DNA of 64,000 nucleotides from Pegoplata infirma. Taxonomy: Eukaryota > Arthropoda > Insecta > Diptera > Anthomyiidae. Where the stretch lies: the NCBI GenBank assembly GCA_963921195.1, contig OY992538.1:234043462-234107461 (forward strand), in the 5' to 3' direction. The notes beneath the pieces are model-generated. The model was not told the origin of the DNA, did not search any database, and saw only the letters and a list, made by a program, of their open reading frames with translations. This document shows positions 34,252-47,117 of the stretch, piece after piece (positions within the stretch are counted from its first letter, which is position 1; every line of letters starts with the position of its first letter). The position numbers and the translations under genes are program-made.

Positions 34252-35510
34252 CCCGGTTAGAAATCATCACATATGTACACGTATGAACATATATGATCAC
34301 TCATATATGTGCATGGACGAAAATTGAGGTAATATGTAGACATATGAGCATACATGATCATACATGTTCGAATATATTTCTTCATATACTTTTATAGTCT
34401 TTTGCAGGCGATAAAAAATGTAAAAATATTATTTTTTGTTTAATAAATAGTTTATTTATATTATTGTTTCATAAAATGAAAATTTTACAAACTTAAATAG
34501 ATATTTAAATATGATGAAACAAATGTTTTGTGTTGACGGAATCCTTTGCGTTGTACGATATTTTGGCCTATCTCACACATCCTGTCAAAAGATTTATCGG
34601 GAATTAATTTTGTTCGGACTAGGCCTCTTCAAATATATAATCTTGATGTAGTTTCTGTCACATTCAGTCAAATCAAAATTGGCAAAGCTGTAAATAAGAT
34701 AGAGAGTTTTTAAAAGATGCATTTTTATTTTATACCATAAATTTTACCTTTTAATATCCGCAAATTCTGTATCCATTAAAAATTTGCTGAAAAGCTTTTA
34801 AAATATGTGAAGAATTTTTTTTTTTTAATTTTCTATAATTTTGAAAACAAAAAAAAAATAAAAAGTTTGACAACATTAACGAAGAAAAAAAACAAATAAC
34901 ACAAATTAAAATAAAAATATCGATTGTTTTAATAAAATTTGTTTATAAAAAAGGAATTTCTCAAAAAATATTGCAATTTTTTTTACCAATAGGAATTAAA
35001 GATTTTTCAATCTTGTTTTTTTATCTTGTTCTAGTAGCCGTGAATGATTTTCAAAAAAACCGCTTGTTATTTAGATGAGATGATATAATAATTGACTCCT
35101 TCGTCCTAATTTGAGTTTGGAAAGTAAACCCAAACTAAAGCAAACATGTGTCTATTAAGTTTTAGACTTATGGTGTGGTCATCAAAATTCCCTTTTAATT
35201 GATACCACATTTTATTGAGCCCCTGTGGATCTTATTAAGACCAAAATAAAATCTTGTCTTTTGACTATCATCCATATACATAAATATGCGAAATATGGAT
35301 ATTTTTATAGTTTTTAATAACACATTTGAGAAGGTGTGTCACATGCCTTCATAATGGCTCAGAACACTACCATATATTCGACCTGTGGACGAATGTATGA
35401 TTCCAAATATGCTATCACATGTTCATATGTGCTCATACGTGGTTCATACATGTTCACACATGCATCCATACATGTTCATATGTGTACATATGTGACAATT
35501 TTTACCTGGG
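34252..35510. mobile_element. 1.26 kb element with ACATATGT subterminal repeats
   Basis: Inverted ends CCCGGTTAGAAAT and ATTTTTACCTGGG, AT on both sides. Within about 150 bp of each end there are many CATATG, CATACATG and ACATATGT words; the first 50 bp of the arms match closely (TCACATATGTACAC). No ORF of significance in the centre. Confidence 0.72.
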
Positions 35511-35787
35511 ATGTGTTAAAATTTAAAAAAAATAATTTTTCAAAATTATAAACTTTTTATTAACAATTTAGGTGGCAAATTTTAAAAAAATTCCATATAA
35601 AATTAGCAAAAAATATGGTAAAATTAGCAAAAAATATGGTAAAAAATACTAAAAATTGTGTAGCCTATTTTTGAGCGCACATGCAGTTGATGGATGGCTA
35701 CTTTGCTATGGTGTTGGCAGCATCATCAATCTGCAATGATTTTTTTTCACACTAGAACACTTGAAACAATTTTTTTTTTTAAACTAA

Positions 35788-36375
35788 CAAGGGAAGTATC
35801 TCAACCCTTATGAACCGATTTGCATGAAACGTAAAATATATATAAAAGAGACAATTCTAAGGTTGGGGTGTCTCGGCTTATCGGCCATATCGGGGATTTA
35901 GTGGTTCAAAACATGGGTCAAAATATGGCGAAAAAATAGTTTTTTGGATTTTTCAGCCATTTCTTTCTAAGAAACTATAAGATGTTTACATATGAGAAGA
36001 AAGGGTTTTTTAATGCCTATCCAACGGTGGCATAACCTTGCAAAAGTTTGGCTTCGTTAAATACTTTTTTCATGAAAATGTGAAAATTTTGGGGAGTATG
36101 TATATGAAGACATAGAGCTACGATGTCCATATGAATACGAAATAATCTTTATTAAATTTAAGTCGACACGTATTTTTGCTCTAGAGGATATTCCTGTTAG
36201 TTCGTGAGTTATCGAAATTTTCCCGGAGGTCCATATGGTTTCATAAGGGGACAACGAAATTTTGAAACACTGATATGGCCGAAAAGCCGAGACACCCCAA
36301 CCTTAAAATCGTCTCATTTATATATATTTTAAGTTTCAGGCAAATCGGTTCATAAGGGTTGTGATACTTCCCTTG
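35788..36375. mobile_element. 588 bp element, about 110 bp TIRs, TAA TSD
   Basis: TIRs start CAAGGGAAGTATC and continue AACCCTTATGAACCGATTTG and GGTTGGGGTGTCTCGGCT with few mismatches. Flanked by TAA (35785-35787, 36376-36378). Non-coding. Confidence 0.88.
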
Positions 36376-36639
36376 TAAGAAAAAAAAAAATAAAAATAAA
36401 AAGTATTACCATTTCTTTAAGGAAAATACTAATATTTTTGTTAAAATTATAGTAAAATAAAAAAAAAAAACTAGCAAGAAAATATAGTAAAAATACCAAA
36501 AAAATTTTGTATTTTACAAATAGTAAATTGCCAAAAAAACTGTAAAAGTTAAATTTTTACAATTTTTTTTGCTAAAGTTTGGTTGAAGTAAATTACAACA
36601 CCTTTTACTAATATTTTGACTAAGTTATTTTTTTGAGTG

Positions 36640-37966
36640 TACAGTTTTTAACGTTTGCAAATTTTTTATGAGTGTCAAAATTGGGTTTTTGTTAAAAAAT
36701 GTATTCCGGAAATAAAAACAAATGTAACATCAAAATCAATTTAATAAAAAAAAGTTTGAAACATCAAAATATTAATTAAATCGTGCTTAAATTTGTTTTA
36801 GTTTTAGAAAATTTTCAAAACAATTTTTTTTATTAATATTAAAAAAAAGAACATGAAATAAACACGTAAGTTTAATTGTTAAAAAATGTTCGTAAAGAAT
36901 TTAAAAATTCTAAAATCATACCAAATAACTGTCAAACTATTTTTTTTTTGTTATAAAAGTAATCGGTTCGTTGCACAACTTTTTGGGTAAAGTCCGATAA
37001 AATCAGAGAAACCGAAAATAAATACTCTTACAAAACTACAAAAATGCACAAAGGATGGAACGCATTTCAAGCCCTAAAAACTTAAAAATTTTAAAGTCAA
37101 ATGATAAAATAAACAAGTAGAAAAGTTAAATTCAAATCCGCGAATACAATGCCCTTTTAAGAGATAGTAAATTTTTTTTATGTGAAAAAAATTTACCAAT
37201 TTTGATTAGAAACATTTTATTTTGAGTAAAAAACGGTGACCGATGCCGGTGTGAAATGAAACTTGTTCCATTTTTTAAAGGTGGTGAAATTCATTTTAAT
37301 TGGAAACCGTCCCCTTCGCTTTGCTTGTTCTATTCCTGCTTTAAGTTCGATAAAATCAGAAACAAAATAAAATTAGGAACAGAACAATCCTGGCACGACT
37401 TTTTGCATACGATTTGACAGATAAAACCGGTGGCCGGCACCGGTTTTAAATAAATAAAAGTTGTTCTAAATTTTCAAGGTGATAAAACTCATTCTAATTG
37501 CAAACCGTCCCCCGTGTCCTGCTTGTTCTCTTCCTGCTCGAAGACTCTTAAAAACTCTCTCATTTACCCAATTTTTTAGGGCAGGTTTGGTACTCGCACC
37601 TATATTTCGTGAATACTCTTCTTAAATATTATCTCCATGCCATTTAAATTTTAAAGTTTTTTCAGCATTATTGGTTTATTTTATGTCTGATTAGCAATGT
37701 ATCACAATTATTTATGTAAATAGAAATTTTGCTTTGTTCCAAAACAAGTTTCCACTTAAAAATAGGTTCATACTTATTCATTGTAAAAAAAATGATAGCA
37801 ATAATTGTTTACTAGATATGTATAATTTATTTATTTTTCCCATGAGTCATGAAAATAGACATACGAACGAACTATCAGTTAAAAGTTGCTGAAAGGTTCA
37901 GTAAACCTCTCAATACTACAAATCAGTAGCCCAGCAAAAAGGGCCACTTAAAAAATCTAGCATTTT
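36640..37966. other. Intronic sequence with a diverged tandem duplication
   Basis: Mostly AT-rich. Two diverged copies (about 37215-37340 and 37425-37555) share GCCGGTGTGAAAT/GCCGGCACCGG, AAACCGTCCCC and GCTTGTTCTATTCCTGCT-like words, so a block of about 205 bp is duplicated. Nothing coding. Confidence 0.5.
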
Positions 37967-38546
37967 TTATACCCTCCAACCACAGTATGGGGGTATACTC
38001 ACTTTGTCATTCCGTGTGTAACGCATCGAAATATCGGTCGGGGACCCCATAAAGTATATATATTATTGATCAGTGATCGATTCTAAGACATTTTAGCGAT
38101 GTCCGTCCGTCCGTCCGTCCGTCCGTCCGTCCGTCCGTCTGTCCGTCCGTCCGTCCGTCCGTCTGTAGTTAACACGATGCAGTCCAAAATAAAATAGCTA
38201 GACCCTTCAAGTTTGGCACAAATATGTCTTGTGTTCCTAGGCAGGTTAAGTTCGGAAATTGGCCAAATCGGACCAGGGGGAAAAAAGTTCCCCCTTGAAG
38301 AACTAAACCAACATCTAAATAAATACACTTTTTTACATGTTTTTTTTTGTATTTTTGTTAATTAAATATAACATTTGGTATATTTATCGCGATGGGAAGG
38401 TGCTTTCAACGTCCCCCACTGACCCTATCAACCCCCCCCCAAAAAAAAAAAAAACGCCCCTGACAAATTTTTGTTTTTAATTTTTTTTTACATTTTGGAG
38501 GGTATAATAGATTCGGCACAGCCGAATTTAACACTCTCACTTGTTT
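37967..38546 (+). mobile_element. mini-me/DINE-1-like repeat, copy d
   Basis: Full forward copy: TATACCCTCCAACCACAGTA, CGCATCGAAATATCGGTCGG, ATAAAGTATATATATTATTG, a long GTCC tract, GTTAACACGATGCAGTCC, AAAAAAGTTCCCCCTTG, GGAGGGTATAATAG, hairpin ATTCGGCACAGCCGAAT, CACTCTCACTTGTTT. Near-identical to copy e 1.6 kb away, so both are recent relative to the other copies. Confidence 0.85.
38099..38165 (+). repeat. (GTCC)n microsatellite
   Basis: About 16 tetranucleotide units, nearly all GTCC with two GTCT, expanded within mini-me-like copy d. Confidence 0.95.
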
Positions 38547-38556
38547 CTTTTAGTAT

Positions 38557-39193
38557 GACCGTATTTACAGAGGCAGTTTTAATTGCGGCAATTCTGATTT
38601 TATAGAGTATCAGACACAGAAAGAATTTAAAACGAATTTCAATCAACAAAAACGCGGATTCAATAAATTTTTTAATTGAAATTCCTCCAATTAAGAAAAT
38701 TGTTATACCAATCATCAAATTGTAGGTGATTGATTGAAATTTTTTTCAATCAAACATTTTTTCGATTTTGATAAAAAATTTGATAAATTTTTTATTTATA
38801 GTCAATCAAAATAATGATTGATTTAACGAATCAATTGTAAGCCTATGACAAAATTGTCAAAAAATTCATCTTTTTTGTTTTCCAATATGTTGCCAACCAT
38901 AAAAAAGTAAAACCCGATTATTTTGTATATTTTTGAAATAATTTATTCAAATAAATTAAAGCGAAAAAAAATCTAGTATGTTGAAAATTTGTAATTCGAC
39001 AGTTAAAGAAAATAACCAAAATTTTCAACAAAACATTGACTGACTGATTTAAATTTTGTTGATCAATAGATTTAATTGAAAATTTTTAGCCAATAATTTT
39101 TTGTGTGGAGAGAGAGGAAAGCGTCTCATCTCCTTTTGATACACTATAAATTAAGATTTGGGGCAATTAAAATTGCCTAATGTAAATACGGTC
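38557..39193. mobile_element. 637 bp MITE, ends GACCGTATTTACA
   Basis: Inverted ends GACCGTATTTACA..AGGCAGTTTTAATTG and CAATTTTAATTGCC..TGTAAATACGGTC. The interior has repeated TTGATTGAAATT/AATCAAT words. No TSD identified. Confidence 0.7.
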
Positions 39194-39460
39194 TAATTTC
39201 TAATTTGATTTGACTAAATAAGCAAAGAATTTCACTTTGTGTTGTCGCATGCAGATCAACCTAACTTCATTTAAATGATTTTCAGCAAAAAATAAAAAAA
39301 AATCATTAATATTTCTGAAATGTTATAACAGAGATTTTACCTAAAATACTAATTTCTGCAACAAAAAAAAAAAGGTTAAAAATTGTTGCTATTAATGCAA
39401 GTAATTTAACAGACTATCTGCTAAAGTTTTTATTTTGAGTTTAAGGTTATGCAAATCCTA

Positions 39461-41113
39461 CACTCAAAAAAAAAGTGAACTAAAATCTGGGAAAATTAAC
39501 TCAATTTTGAGAAAAAGAGGGAATGATTTGGCTCCAAAGATTTTTATACCCTCCAACTACAGTATGGGGGTATACTCACTTTGTCATTCCGTGTGTAACG
39601 CATCGAAATATCGGTCGGGGACCCCATAAAGTATATATATTATCGATCAGTGATCGATTCTAAGACATTCTAGCGATGTCCGTCCGTCCGTCCGTCCGTC
39701 CGTCTGTCTGTCCGTCCGTCCGTCCGTCCGTCCGTCTGTAGTTAACACGATGCAGTCCAAAATAAAATAGCTAGATCCCTCAAGTTTGGCACAAATATGT
39801 CTTGTGTTCCTAGGCAGGTTAAGTTCGGAAATTGGCCAAATCGGACCAGGGGGAAAAAAGTTCCCCCTTGAAGAACTAAACCAACCTCTTAAAAAATACA
39901 CTTTTTTACATGTTTTTTTGTATTTTTGTTAAGTAAATGAAACATTTGGTATATTTATCGCGATGGGAAGGTGCTCTCAACGTCCCTCACTGACCTTATC
40001 AACCCCCCCCCCCCCAAAAAAAAAAAAAAGATACGCCCCTGACAAATTTTTGTTTTAATTTTTTTTTACATTTTGGAGGGTATAAAAGATTCGGCACAGC
40101 CGAATTTAACACTCTCACTTGTTTTTCTTGGTTTTAGTTCATAATTTTCCTAAAAATAAGGAAAACAAAGTTATTTAATTTTAAGCCAATTTTAACTAGA
40201 AAATGGGAAAAATTATTCTTCACATTTTAGAAATAGATTGGGTCTAGACCCTGGACCCATGGTTCGGACCCCATTACGAGACCCCGTTGGGTCCTTTAAG
40301 GGTTCCCATAGATTTTGAACCAAAACTTGTGTCCGTTTCGCTCTAACTTGCTTAGTTTTTGAGATACGGGAATAAGGGGCCTGATAGGGTCTTGAGAATC
40401 TTAAAAACCGGATAACTCAAAAACTATTAATCGGAGGGCTTTCGGGTATTTTGCGGAAGTGTTCTACGAGTCAAGAGCTACAAAAATGCCGTTGAACGTT
40501 TTCTCGTGTTGGCAGTATTTACCGAGATATATGTATATATAAAATCTCGGGAATTTCAAATTTTAGATCTAAAATTAGGGTCTTGAGACCCCGACAGATA
40601 TGCAGAGCTAGGCTATTCCATATTTTTCTTTGTAGTCTTTCTTTTGAAAATTTCGTCCGTTTCGCTCTATCTCGCTTAGTTTTCGAGATATCGCCATTTT
40701 GAATTTTTAACTAAATTCTAAGAAGTTATTTACTAAATTCTCAGAAGTCATTAACTAAATTCTAAGAAGTACACTTCCTATTCAAAGAAGAGAAATACGA
40801 TGATGTTTTTTTTAGTAAATTTTAACTAAACTTGAACTAAATTGTTTTTTAAGAAATATGTCTTAAAAATAAATATACGATTCTTAGATTTGTGGAAAAT
40901 TTCTTTCGCAGTAAGAATTTTTTTCCTAATATTTAAAAAATCCATTTAAAGAAAACTTTGAACTAATTATAAGTAAATGAACTAAAATTTTTTCCTCATA
41001 GTTAAGAAAATTTCTCATTTTTAAGTTAAATTTAACTAAATTTTAGGAAATTTCATGATAAATTTTCAAAGACATTTTTTCCTTAAATTTAGTTATGTCT
41101 TTTTTTTTCAGTG
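39461..41113. mobile_element. TA-flanked element, ends CACTCAAAAAAA, with nested mini-me-like copy
   Basis: Ends CACTCAAAAAAAAAGTG and TTTTTTTTCAGTG within TA (39459-39460, 41114-41115). Both arms have words like AACTAAATTCTAAGAAGT and TTTAAGTTAAATTTAAC. A mini-me-like copy occupies 39545-40124. The centre (40220-40700) shares blocks with the 15.6-17.2 kb element (TTTTGAGATA, CGCTTAGTTTTCGAGATATC). Confidence 0.6.
39545..40124 (+). mobile_element. mini-me/DINE-1-like repeat, copy e
   Basis: Same structure as copy d with only scattered differences, GTCC tract at about 39678-39738, and hairpin ATTCGGCACAGCCGAAT. Flanks differ from copy d, so this is a separate insertion rather than a segmental duplication. 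Confidence 0.85.
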
Positions 41114-42081
41114 TATGACTAAAAAATATCTACCAGAAATATTAAAAATATAACCGTTTATGGTATCAAACCATCAGCTAATTATAGCAAAAATGGTATG
41201 CAAATATTACCAATCGATAGATAACACTGTCATATCACTTTATATGTCATTATAAAAGAATTTTATACAAATTTTAACTTTTTTATGATCATTCCAAAAA
41301 TTTATTTTAGCAAAAAAACTACAAAATATTTATACTTGTTTATATTTTGTTATATTTTTAAAACATTTAAACGCCAACACGCACGAAGCATATTTCATGT
41401 TTTTAATTTTTGCTACAAATTTTTCTATAAATTTGTGTGTTTATTAAATAGACAAATTTTTTTTGCCGTCATAAATTTTTTTTGGGTATTGTGGCTACTA
41501 GTAAATATTTTTAATGATGTAATAATACTATTTAAAAATCTGTATCACAATGTGTTTGGCTGAGGGTGATCAAAAAATTGTTGTTACCCTCGATAAATTA
41601 AAAAAAAGTTTATAATCTAGGGTATTTACTGTAAACACTAAAGTAAAATCAAATAATTTCTGTCAAAGTATTACACTAAGAAAATTATGTCAAATATGTT
41701 ATGCACAGTTTGTAGTTTCCCAGCAAAAAAAAACTGTTTCAATTATTATTAAATAAAATAACAGAATCGATGTCCGTATTGGACATCGATTCTTTTCTAC
41801 TACAGAAGATGTAAAAATTCAAGTTGTTTGAAGAAAAAAAATATATTTTTTTTTAATGATTCCTGTTCTGGGTATTACTGGTACATAAATTGCAATTTTG
41901 CTTAACATTTACCGAAAAAAATTTGACTCTGTTTTAACTAATTTAATTTTTTGAGTGTATACCCTCCATCACATTATAGTCGATTTGCTACTACAAGGTC
42001 TTATAAACTGCAATTTACCATAAATAGTTTTAGACAAAATGTTACTCTTTTTTTTACTAAATTACATTTTTTTAGTGTATA
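41114..42081. other. AT-rich stretch with partial element ends
   Basis: Contains TACACTAAGAAAATTATG (about 41670) and TTTTTTGAGTGTA (about 41950), a possible 285 bp TA-flanked MITE of the CACTCAAAAA type. Also a perfect hairpin at 41763-41793. The ORF at 41285-41563 is F/Y/I-rich and not convincing. Confidence 0.4.
41763..41793. repeat. Perfect 13 bp hairpin, 5 nt loop
   Basis: AGAATCGATGTCC, loop GTATT, then the exact reverse complement. No function assigned. Confidence 0.9.
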
Positions 42082-44050
42082 CACAGAAAAAAAACGATTT
42101 GTTATATTGACCCCCATATTTGTGAATACAATAAATTTTTTCACTGAAAGTGCTCTTATACCATATTCGCATTTATATTTTTAAACTAGTTTAAGCACTT
42201 AAACATGTTTATGTACCTTAACAAGTTTAAATTTAAACATGTTTAAGTGGTTAAACATGTTTAAAAAAGTGAATGCGAATTTAGTATTATGCGGAAATTT
42301 GTAATATCAGAAGAATTCCAAAATTTTTGACTACAAAAAAAACTATTTTTCGGCCTTACCTATTTTAATTGTCTTAAAAATTGGTATAAATGTATTACTG
42401 ATTTTTGTTGAATTTCGGTTTTTGTTATTTAGACAAAATTGTGAATGGTTCGAGTTTTATCGCTGTTCAAAGTTGGTATTTTGCAACAATTGTATGATAA
42501 ATACACAATGTTTAAATGATCACATCTTTGGAACGCATCATCCGATTGCCACGAAATAAAGCGCAAAATAATGGTTATGTCCTGCACTTAAAACAGAATT
42601 TTGAAAAAGGATAGGATGCTTTGCAAAAAGGATATTGAATTTAAAAAAATGTCCTTAATTTGCAAATATCTGAAAATGCGCATCTTTAATTTTCCTATAT
42701 TTTTTTGCACATATAGCCCAAAATGTACTTAACAATATATGCAAATCCCAAATTGGGGTGGTAAGCGGTTTTATTATAAACGTGGTTACATGAAACGACT
42801 TATTGATTTTTGTTAATAATTCTTGTTTACAAATGAAAAACCATTTCTGCGCACTAACCGCGAATAATTTTTTCGTATGTATTTTGGATCGCTAAACTCA
42901 AAAATTTCATTAAAACGACATTTCGCGAATACATTTTTGTTTAATTAATTTTTTAGCGTTTTTTGGAGGTATTTTAACTATTTTGCTTATATCTTAAGTT
43001 CTGTTTATCTGATCTTCTCGCAATAAAACCCAAGCTAAAGATAATCAAATTTCCAACAAATCCTACATTCATCATTTTTTCAAGAGTTCATAGCTTTACG
43101 CGCAAACAAATTTTTTAGCGTTATTTGGAGGTATTTTGACTATATTTCTTATATCTTGAGTTCCGTTTATCTGATCCTTCCGAAATAAGAACCAAATTAA
43201 AGACAATCAAATTTCCAACAAATCCTACATTCATCATTTTTCCATCAGTTCAAAGCTTTCCGTTCAATAGGCAAACAAGGAAAAACTATTTTTTTCTATT
43301 TTAAGTACAGGACATAACCATTATTTTGCGCTTTATTTCGTGATAATCGGATGATGCGTTCCAAAGATACGATCATTTAAACATTATGTATTTCTCATAA
43401 AATTGTGGCAAAATACCAACTTTGAACAGCGATAAAACGCGAACCATTCACAATTTCGACTAAATAACAAAAACCGAAATTCAATAAAAATCAGAAGAAT
43501 GGATATGTTAATTTTTGGATAAATTGAACCACCATCGGCTGATTGCCTATGCTATTTTAAATGGAACCAGTCATCAACAAACGTTTGTAAATTTTGATTG
43601 TTGAAAAAATAATTTTGTTTTTTTTTTCAACAAACACAATTTATTGATCTGACAAAAGTAAAAAATCTTAACTTTTTTTTCAACAAAGAAATTCAACAAA
43701 CACAATTTGTTGATCTGACAAATGAAATTTTTTTTTCAACAAAGAAATTTAACAAACACAAACACTATTTGTTGACATGATAAAAGAATTTTGAAATAAA
43801 ATTACTTAACTGAGTTTGTTGATAACAAAATTGGAGTTTTGTATTATGGACTAATATGGCATTCACACTTGCGACCTTAAACAAGTTGTTCAACAAAACA
43901 CACAACAAAGACTTTTTTATACATCTCACCCTTGAGCACTTCAAAACAGCAAATGTGAATGCCGCATAACAGGCTACCGTTTTTACCAAATGTTTGGTTG
44001 ATTTACAATTAATGTTTGTTGATTTAAATTTGACGATTTTATTTTCTGTG
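42082..44050. mobile_element. TA-flanked MITE (ends CACAGAAAA), expanded by insertions
   Basis: Ends CACAGAAAAAAAACG and TTATTTTCTGTG within TA. Compared with the compact copy at 51552-52025 it carries two insertions: about 42160-42292 (inverted ends ATTCGCATT, TTTAAACATG repeats) and about 42316-43500 (foldback). The flanking word CAGAAGAAT occurs at both sides of the second insertion (42307-42315, 43492-43500). Confidence 0.75.
42398..43494. mobile_element. 1.1 kb foldback element, about 200 bp arms
   Basis: Left arm from CTGATTTTTGTTGAATTTCG and right arm ending CGAAATTCAATAAAAATCAG. The arms share TTTAAATGATCACATCTTTG, GGAACGCATCATCCGAT and GCGCAAAATAATGGTTATGT with few differences. Spacer has two diverged direct repeats (GGAGGTATTTTGACTAT..). 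No ORF. Confidence 0.8.
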
Positions 44051-44202
44051 TACCCTCCATTACATAGATAAAACAGACGCGAAACTTATGACAGGTGTCA
44101 AAAATGCATACCAGATTTGTTAGAAAAAGATTTAAAAAATATATTTCAGATATCATGTTTTTTCATTCAAAAACAGATAAAAGGAGTGAATTATTATGTT
44201 AA

Positions 44203-45971
44203 CCCGAGTAAAAATTTTGATATTGCACCATATCTATTTATATCTGGATCAATATATAATCAGATCTTATTAGATCTCGGAATTGACCCGATCTAATTAT
44301 ATCAGTTCTGATACAAACTGATCAATTTAGATCTCGTTGGATCCGACATTTGGCCCACATATATTCTGATCTTATTGGATCTGAATTGATCAGAATTGAT
44401 ATTGTAGTATATAGAAATAATATTGATTTTGCAATATGTTTGTTGTTAAGAGCAAATAAAAACACACTTTTATTTAAAGTAGTAATAATTCAATTTTATT
44501 TAGAGTTAATAATGATATAATAATATAATAAAAAGAGGATTTTTAAAAATTTGTATAAAAAAATAACTTCTCAAAGTTTAACAAATCTTAAGGATCATTT
44601 AGTCTTGATGTAATGTGATGTAGAGGTATGAGGGAAATGAACTAAAATTCTAGATTTTCGAATATACTAAAGTTAGCATAATACTATCTATTTTCAACTG
44701 TTTAAATAATTTCATCAGGACATTTCTATTTGAATTTCGATAGTTTTAAAATTAGCGTTTAGTATTGCTTAAAAAGATCAAAAAAAATGCAGGTATTATG
44801 CTAACGATAGTAGATCTAAAAAACAAGATTTTTAGTACCTTGAGGGTATTTATACACAGCCTTTTTTTGCTTGCAATAAAGTTTTGCAACTTTTTTTTGT
44901 GGGCAAACGGGGGTGAGAAGCATAGAAGAAGGAAAACAGAATTTGTGATTTTTTTTCTACCCCATTTTCTTTTCACCCCCGTTTGCCTACAAAAAAAAGT
45001 TGCAAGACTTTATTGCAAGGAAAAAGTCTGTGTATAAATACCGTCCTTCAGTGAGTATTCTTACCAATTACAGTGTTGTTAATGTTGAAAATATTCATTT
45101 AAAGTTATACTCTCTGGTTCCCAATCTTGAATTATATCAAGACTTCATGACCCTTTCAATTTGTACACACATACCTAAAAAATGTCATAAACATCTAAAC
45201 GAATTTGAAGTAAATGTAAATACTATCTATATCAATATTCGCGGATATTTAAAAAAACACTATAAAACAATTAAATTTTGAACCAACGGAATATTTTGCA
45301 ATTGTCCTGACTTCAGGAAAATATTTACGAGCTTTTTTTAAACTTATTGCGTTGGCTCCATCTTCATGCTCATAAAATCCAACATACATATGTTTATCCA
45401 ATTAGCCCCATTTACATATTTCGAAAAAATCTGCAAATTAGAGATTTTGTTAATACATTTATTTCAAAATTTTCGTGTCCATTACCAAAATACTTACATC
45501 AACGTTAAAATCCTCTGAAAGATAAATTGAAATTGGTTTTCCAAATTTTGAATTTAATGATAATTTTTTTTTGTTTTTTTCTTCATAACTTTTTTTATTT
45601 GAAATATTATTTTTTTTATTTGACAGAAAATTCTTTTTATTTTGTATTTTGTATCAACATATTTTATTTTGCTCTCATTCGGTATCATAGCAAATAAAAA
45701 ATATGAAGATTTTCAAAATAGAGGGTGTTTATTCAAAATCGAGTTCTTTTAAAAGCTTAGTTGTTTGATTGAGTTTTTAGTTGATATGGATATTAATCTT
45801 GATATGGTGACAGATATGATAAAAGATCTAACCAGATATGATACAAGACATCGTTATATATAGAAACAGATCTAACATATCTGGTTATATATAATTTGAT
45901 CTTGTTTAAGATATAAATATATATCATCATATCTTGTTAGATATGATTATATCTAAACATTTTTACTCGGG
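44203..45971. mobile_element. 1.77 kb element with AGATCT-type subterminal repeats, TAA TSD
   Basis: Ends CCCGAGTAAAAATTTTGAT and AACATTTTTACTCGGG, flanked by TAA (44200-44202, 45972-45974). Near both ends there are many AGATCT, GATATC and ATCTGATTATATC words. The interior includes a nested 204 bp MITE. No long ORF. Confidence 0.82.
44842..45045. mobile_element. 204 bp MITE, about 75 bp arms, CTT flanks
   Basis: Ends GAGGGTATTTATACACAG and CTGTGTATAAATACCGTC; arms share GCAATAAAGTTTTGCAAC and GGCAAACGGGGGTGA. CTT flanks both ends (3 bp). A relative lies at 54160-54290. The two overlapping ORFs here are products of the inverted repeat. Confidence 0.82.
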
Positions 45972-47117
45972 TAAGTCGAAAAATCTGTAAAACAAATTTC
46001 AGTTTGAACTAGCAAAGTTTTAGCAAATTTTTCTACTAAATTTTAACTTAATTTTCCGTCATTCAGATTTAAGTAAAAAATAAAACTTTTTTATAATTTT
46101 ACTGGTTCTGTTTGCTAAATTTAATCTGCAAATTTCAGCGCATTATTTCGTAATTTTAGAGAAATTTTTCACACTCCTCTTTAAGTGAGTTAAGGTTTTC
46201 TAAAAATGGTGACAAAATCGTGTAATGGCATTTCATTACTCTTTATTTAGAACTTTAAAAATCGTAAATACGAAAATTCTAGCTGATACTGTTATTGCGA
46301 AAAAAAAATTACACTGTTCCACAACAAAAACCTCCCAGAAAATAAAAAATATCCAACTGATTACACTACTCAACACGGTTTTTGCACAGACATTTTGAAT
46401 ACATTTTCTAAGGTATTTTGGCCTCCTAAACACGAATCTGCCATCAGAAAAGTTGTATCAAATCGTCTTCTCGAGATATAGGCATTTTCATATTTGTGGA
46501 CCAAGCCCTCAAAACAGACAAATTTTTTAAAATTGGAAAAGTGTATGTTAAAGTTATTCAATTTTTTTTTATTCGAATTCCCAATAAAATTACCTAAATT
46601 TTGCAAGAAATCCGGACTCGATACAATCAAGGATACCGTTAGAGCATTATAAGGAAGTTCATAATGTACTTTTTTTGGTTATGTACTCATAAGTATCCGA
46701 ATTTTGCAAGAAACTTCCTGTTCAAAGCAGATATGTAAAGTAGACACGCCAATAAAGAGAACCTGGGTTAAAATCCAAAATACATTGAGTATATCCAGAA
46801 ATATTTTCAAAAGAAGTCAAAATTTTTGTACCAAATCTGCAAATTTTTTTTTGTACCAATTTTTATGGTTTTTTTAATTAAAAAAATGAAGTTTAAAACT
46901 GCAATTCAAATTTTTTTAGCGTGTTCCGTTTTCGAGATATTAGAGTTCGAATTACTTATTCAAATAAACAAATTTTTAAACGCGAATATCTTGTAAACGG
47001 AACATGCTAGAACAATTTGGATTGCAGTTTTGGAATAACCTTCATAATTTTATCTACAATATTGTTTTTATAACTTTTTTCTAACGACTAGCACCTCTCG
47101 CGTCTGTTTAGTCTATG

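Larger units (their letters stand above)
33496..36639. mobile_element. 3.1 kb TA-flanked element, ends CACTCAAAAAAA
   Basis: Ends CACTCAAAAAAAAAATATT and TTTTTTTGAGTG inside TA (33494-33495, 36640-36641). Both flanks carry arrays of GGTAAAATTAGCAAAAAA words. It has a fossil coding piece (33868) and two other elements (34252, 35788) inserted. The TA and A-rich ends suggest a Tc1/mariner-type MITE enlarged by insertions. Same end at 39461 and at the window edge (63964). Confidence 0.65.
44063..47117. mobile_element. 3.05 kb element, ends CATAGACTAAACAGACGCGA
   Basis: Left CATAGATAAAACAGACGCGA followed by ACTTATGACAGGTGTC; right end is the inverted TCGCGTCTGTTTAGTCTATG. The same end occurs at 6532-6635 and 59405. 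A 1.77 kb element (44203-45971) is inserted near the left end. Near the right end, 46885-47035 is an imperfect hairpin (TGTTCCGTTTTCGAGATATT and its complement). No transposase gene. Confidence 0.65.

Noticed and set aside
38083..38328. ORF with TDGRTDGRTDGR repeats
   Set aside because: Translation of the GTCC microsatellite in a non-coding mini-me-like element; the same at 39647-39901.
41285..41563. 92-residue F/Y/I-rich ORF
   Set aside because: AT-rich composition alone accounts for it; no domain, no codon bias, and TE ends lie close by.
41763..41793. Rho-independent-type terminator (hairpin plus T run)
   Set aside because: A bacterial signal type with no meaning in an insect nuclear genome; recorded only as a hairpin.
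44752..45281. Overlapping ORFs on both strands as small genes
   Set aside because: They fall on a 204 bp palindromic MITE and its flank; the similar peptides on both strands are explained by the inverted repeat.
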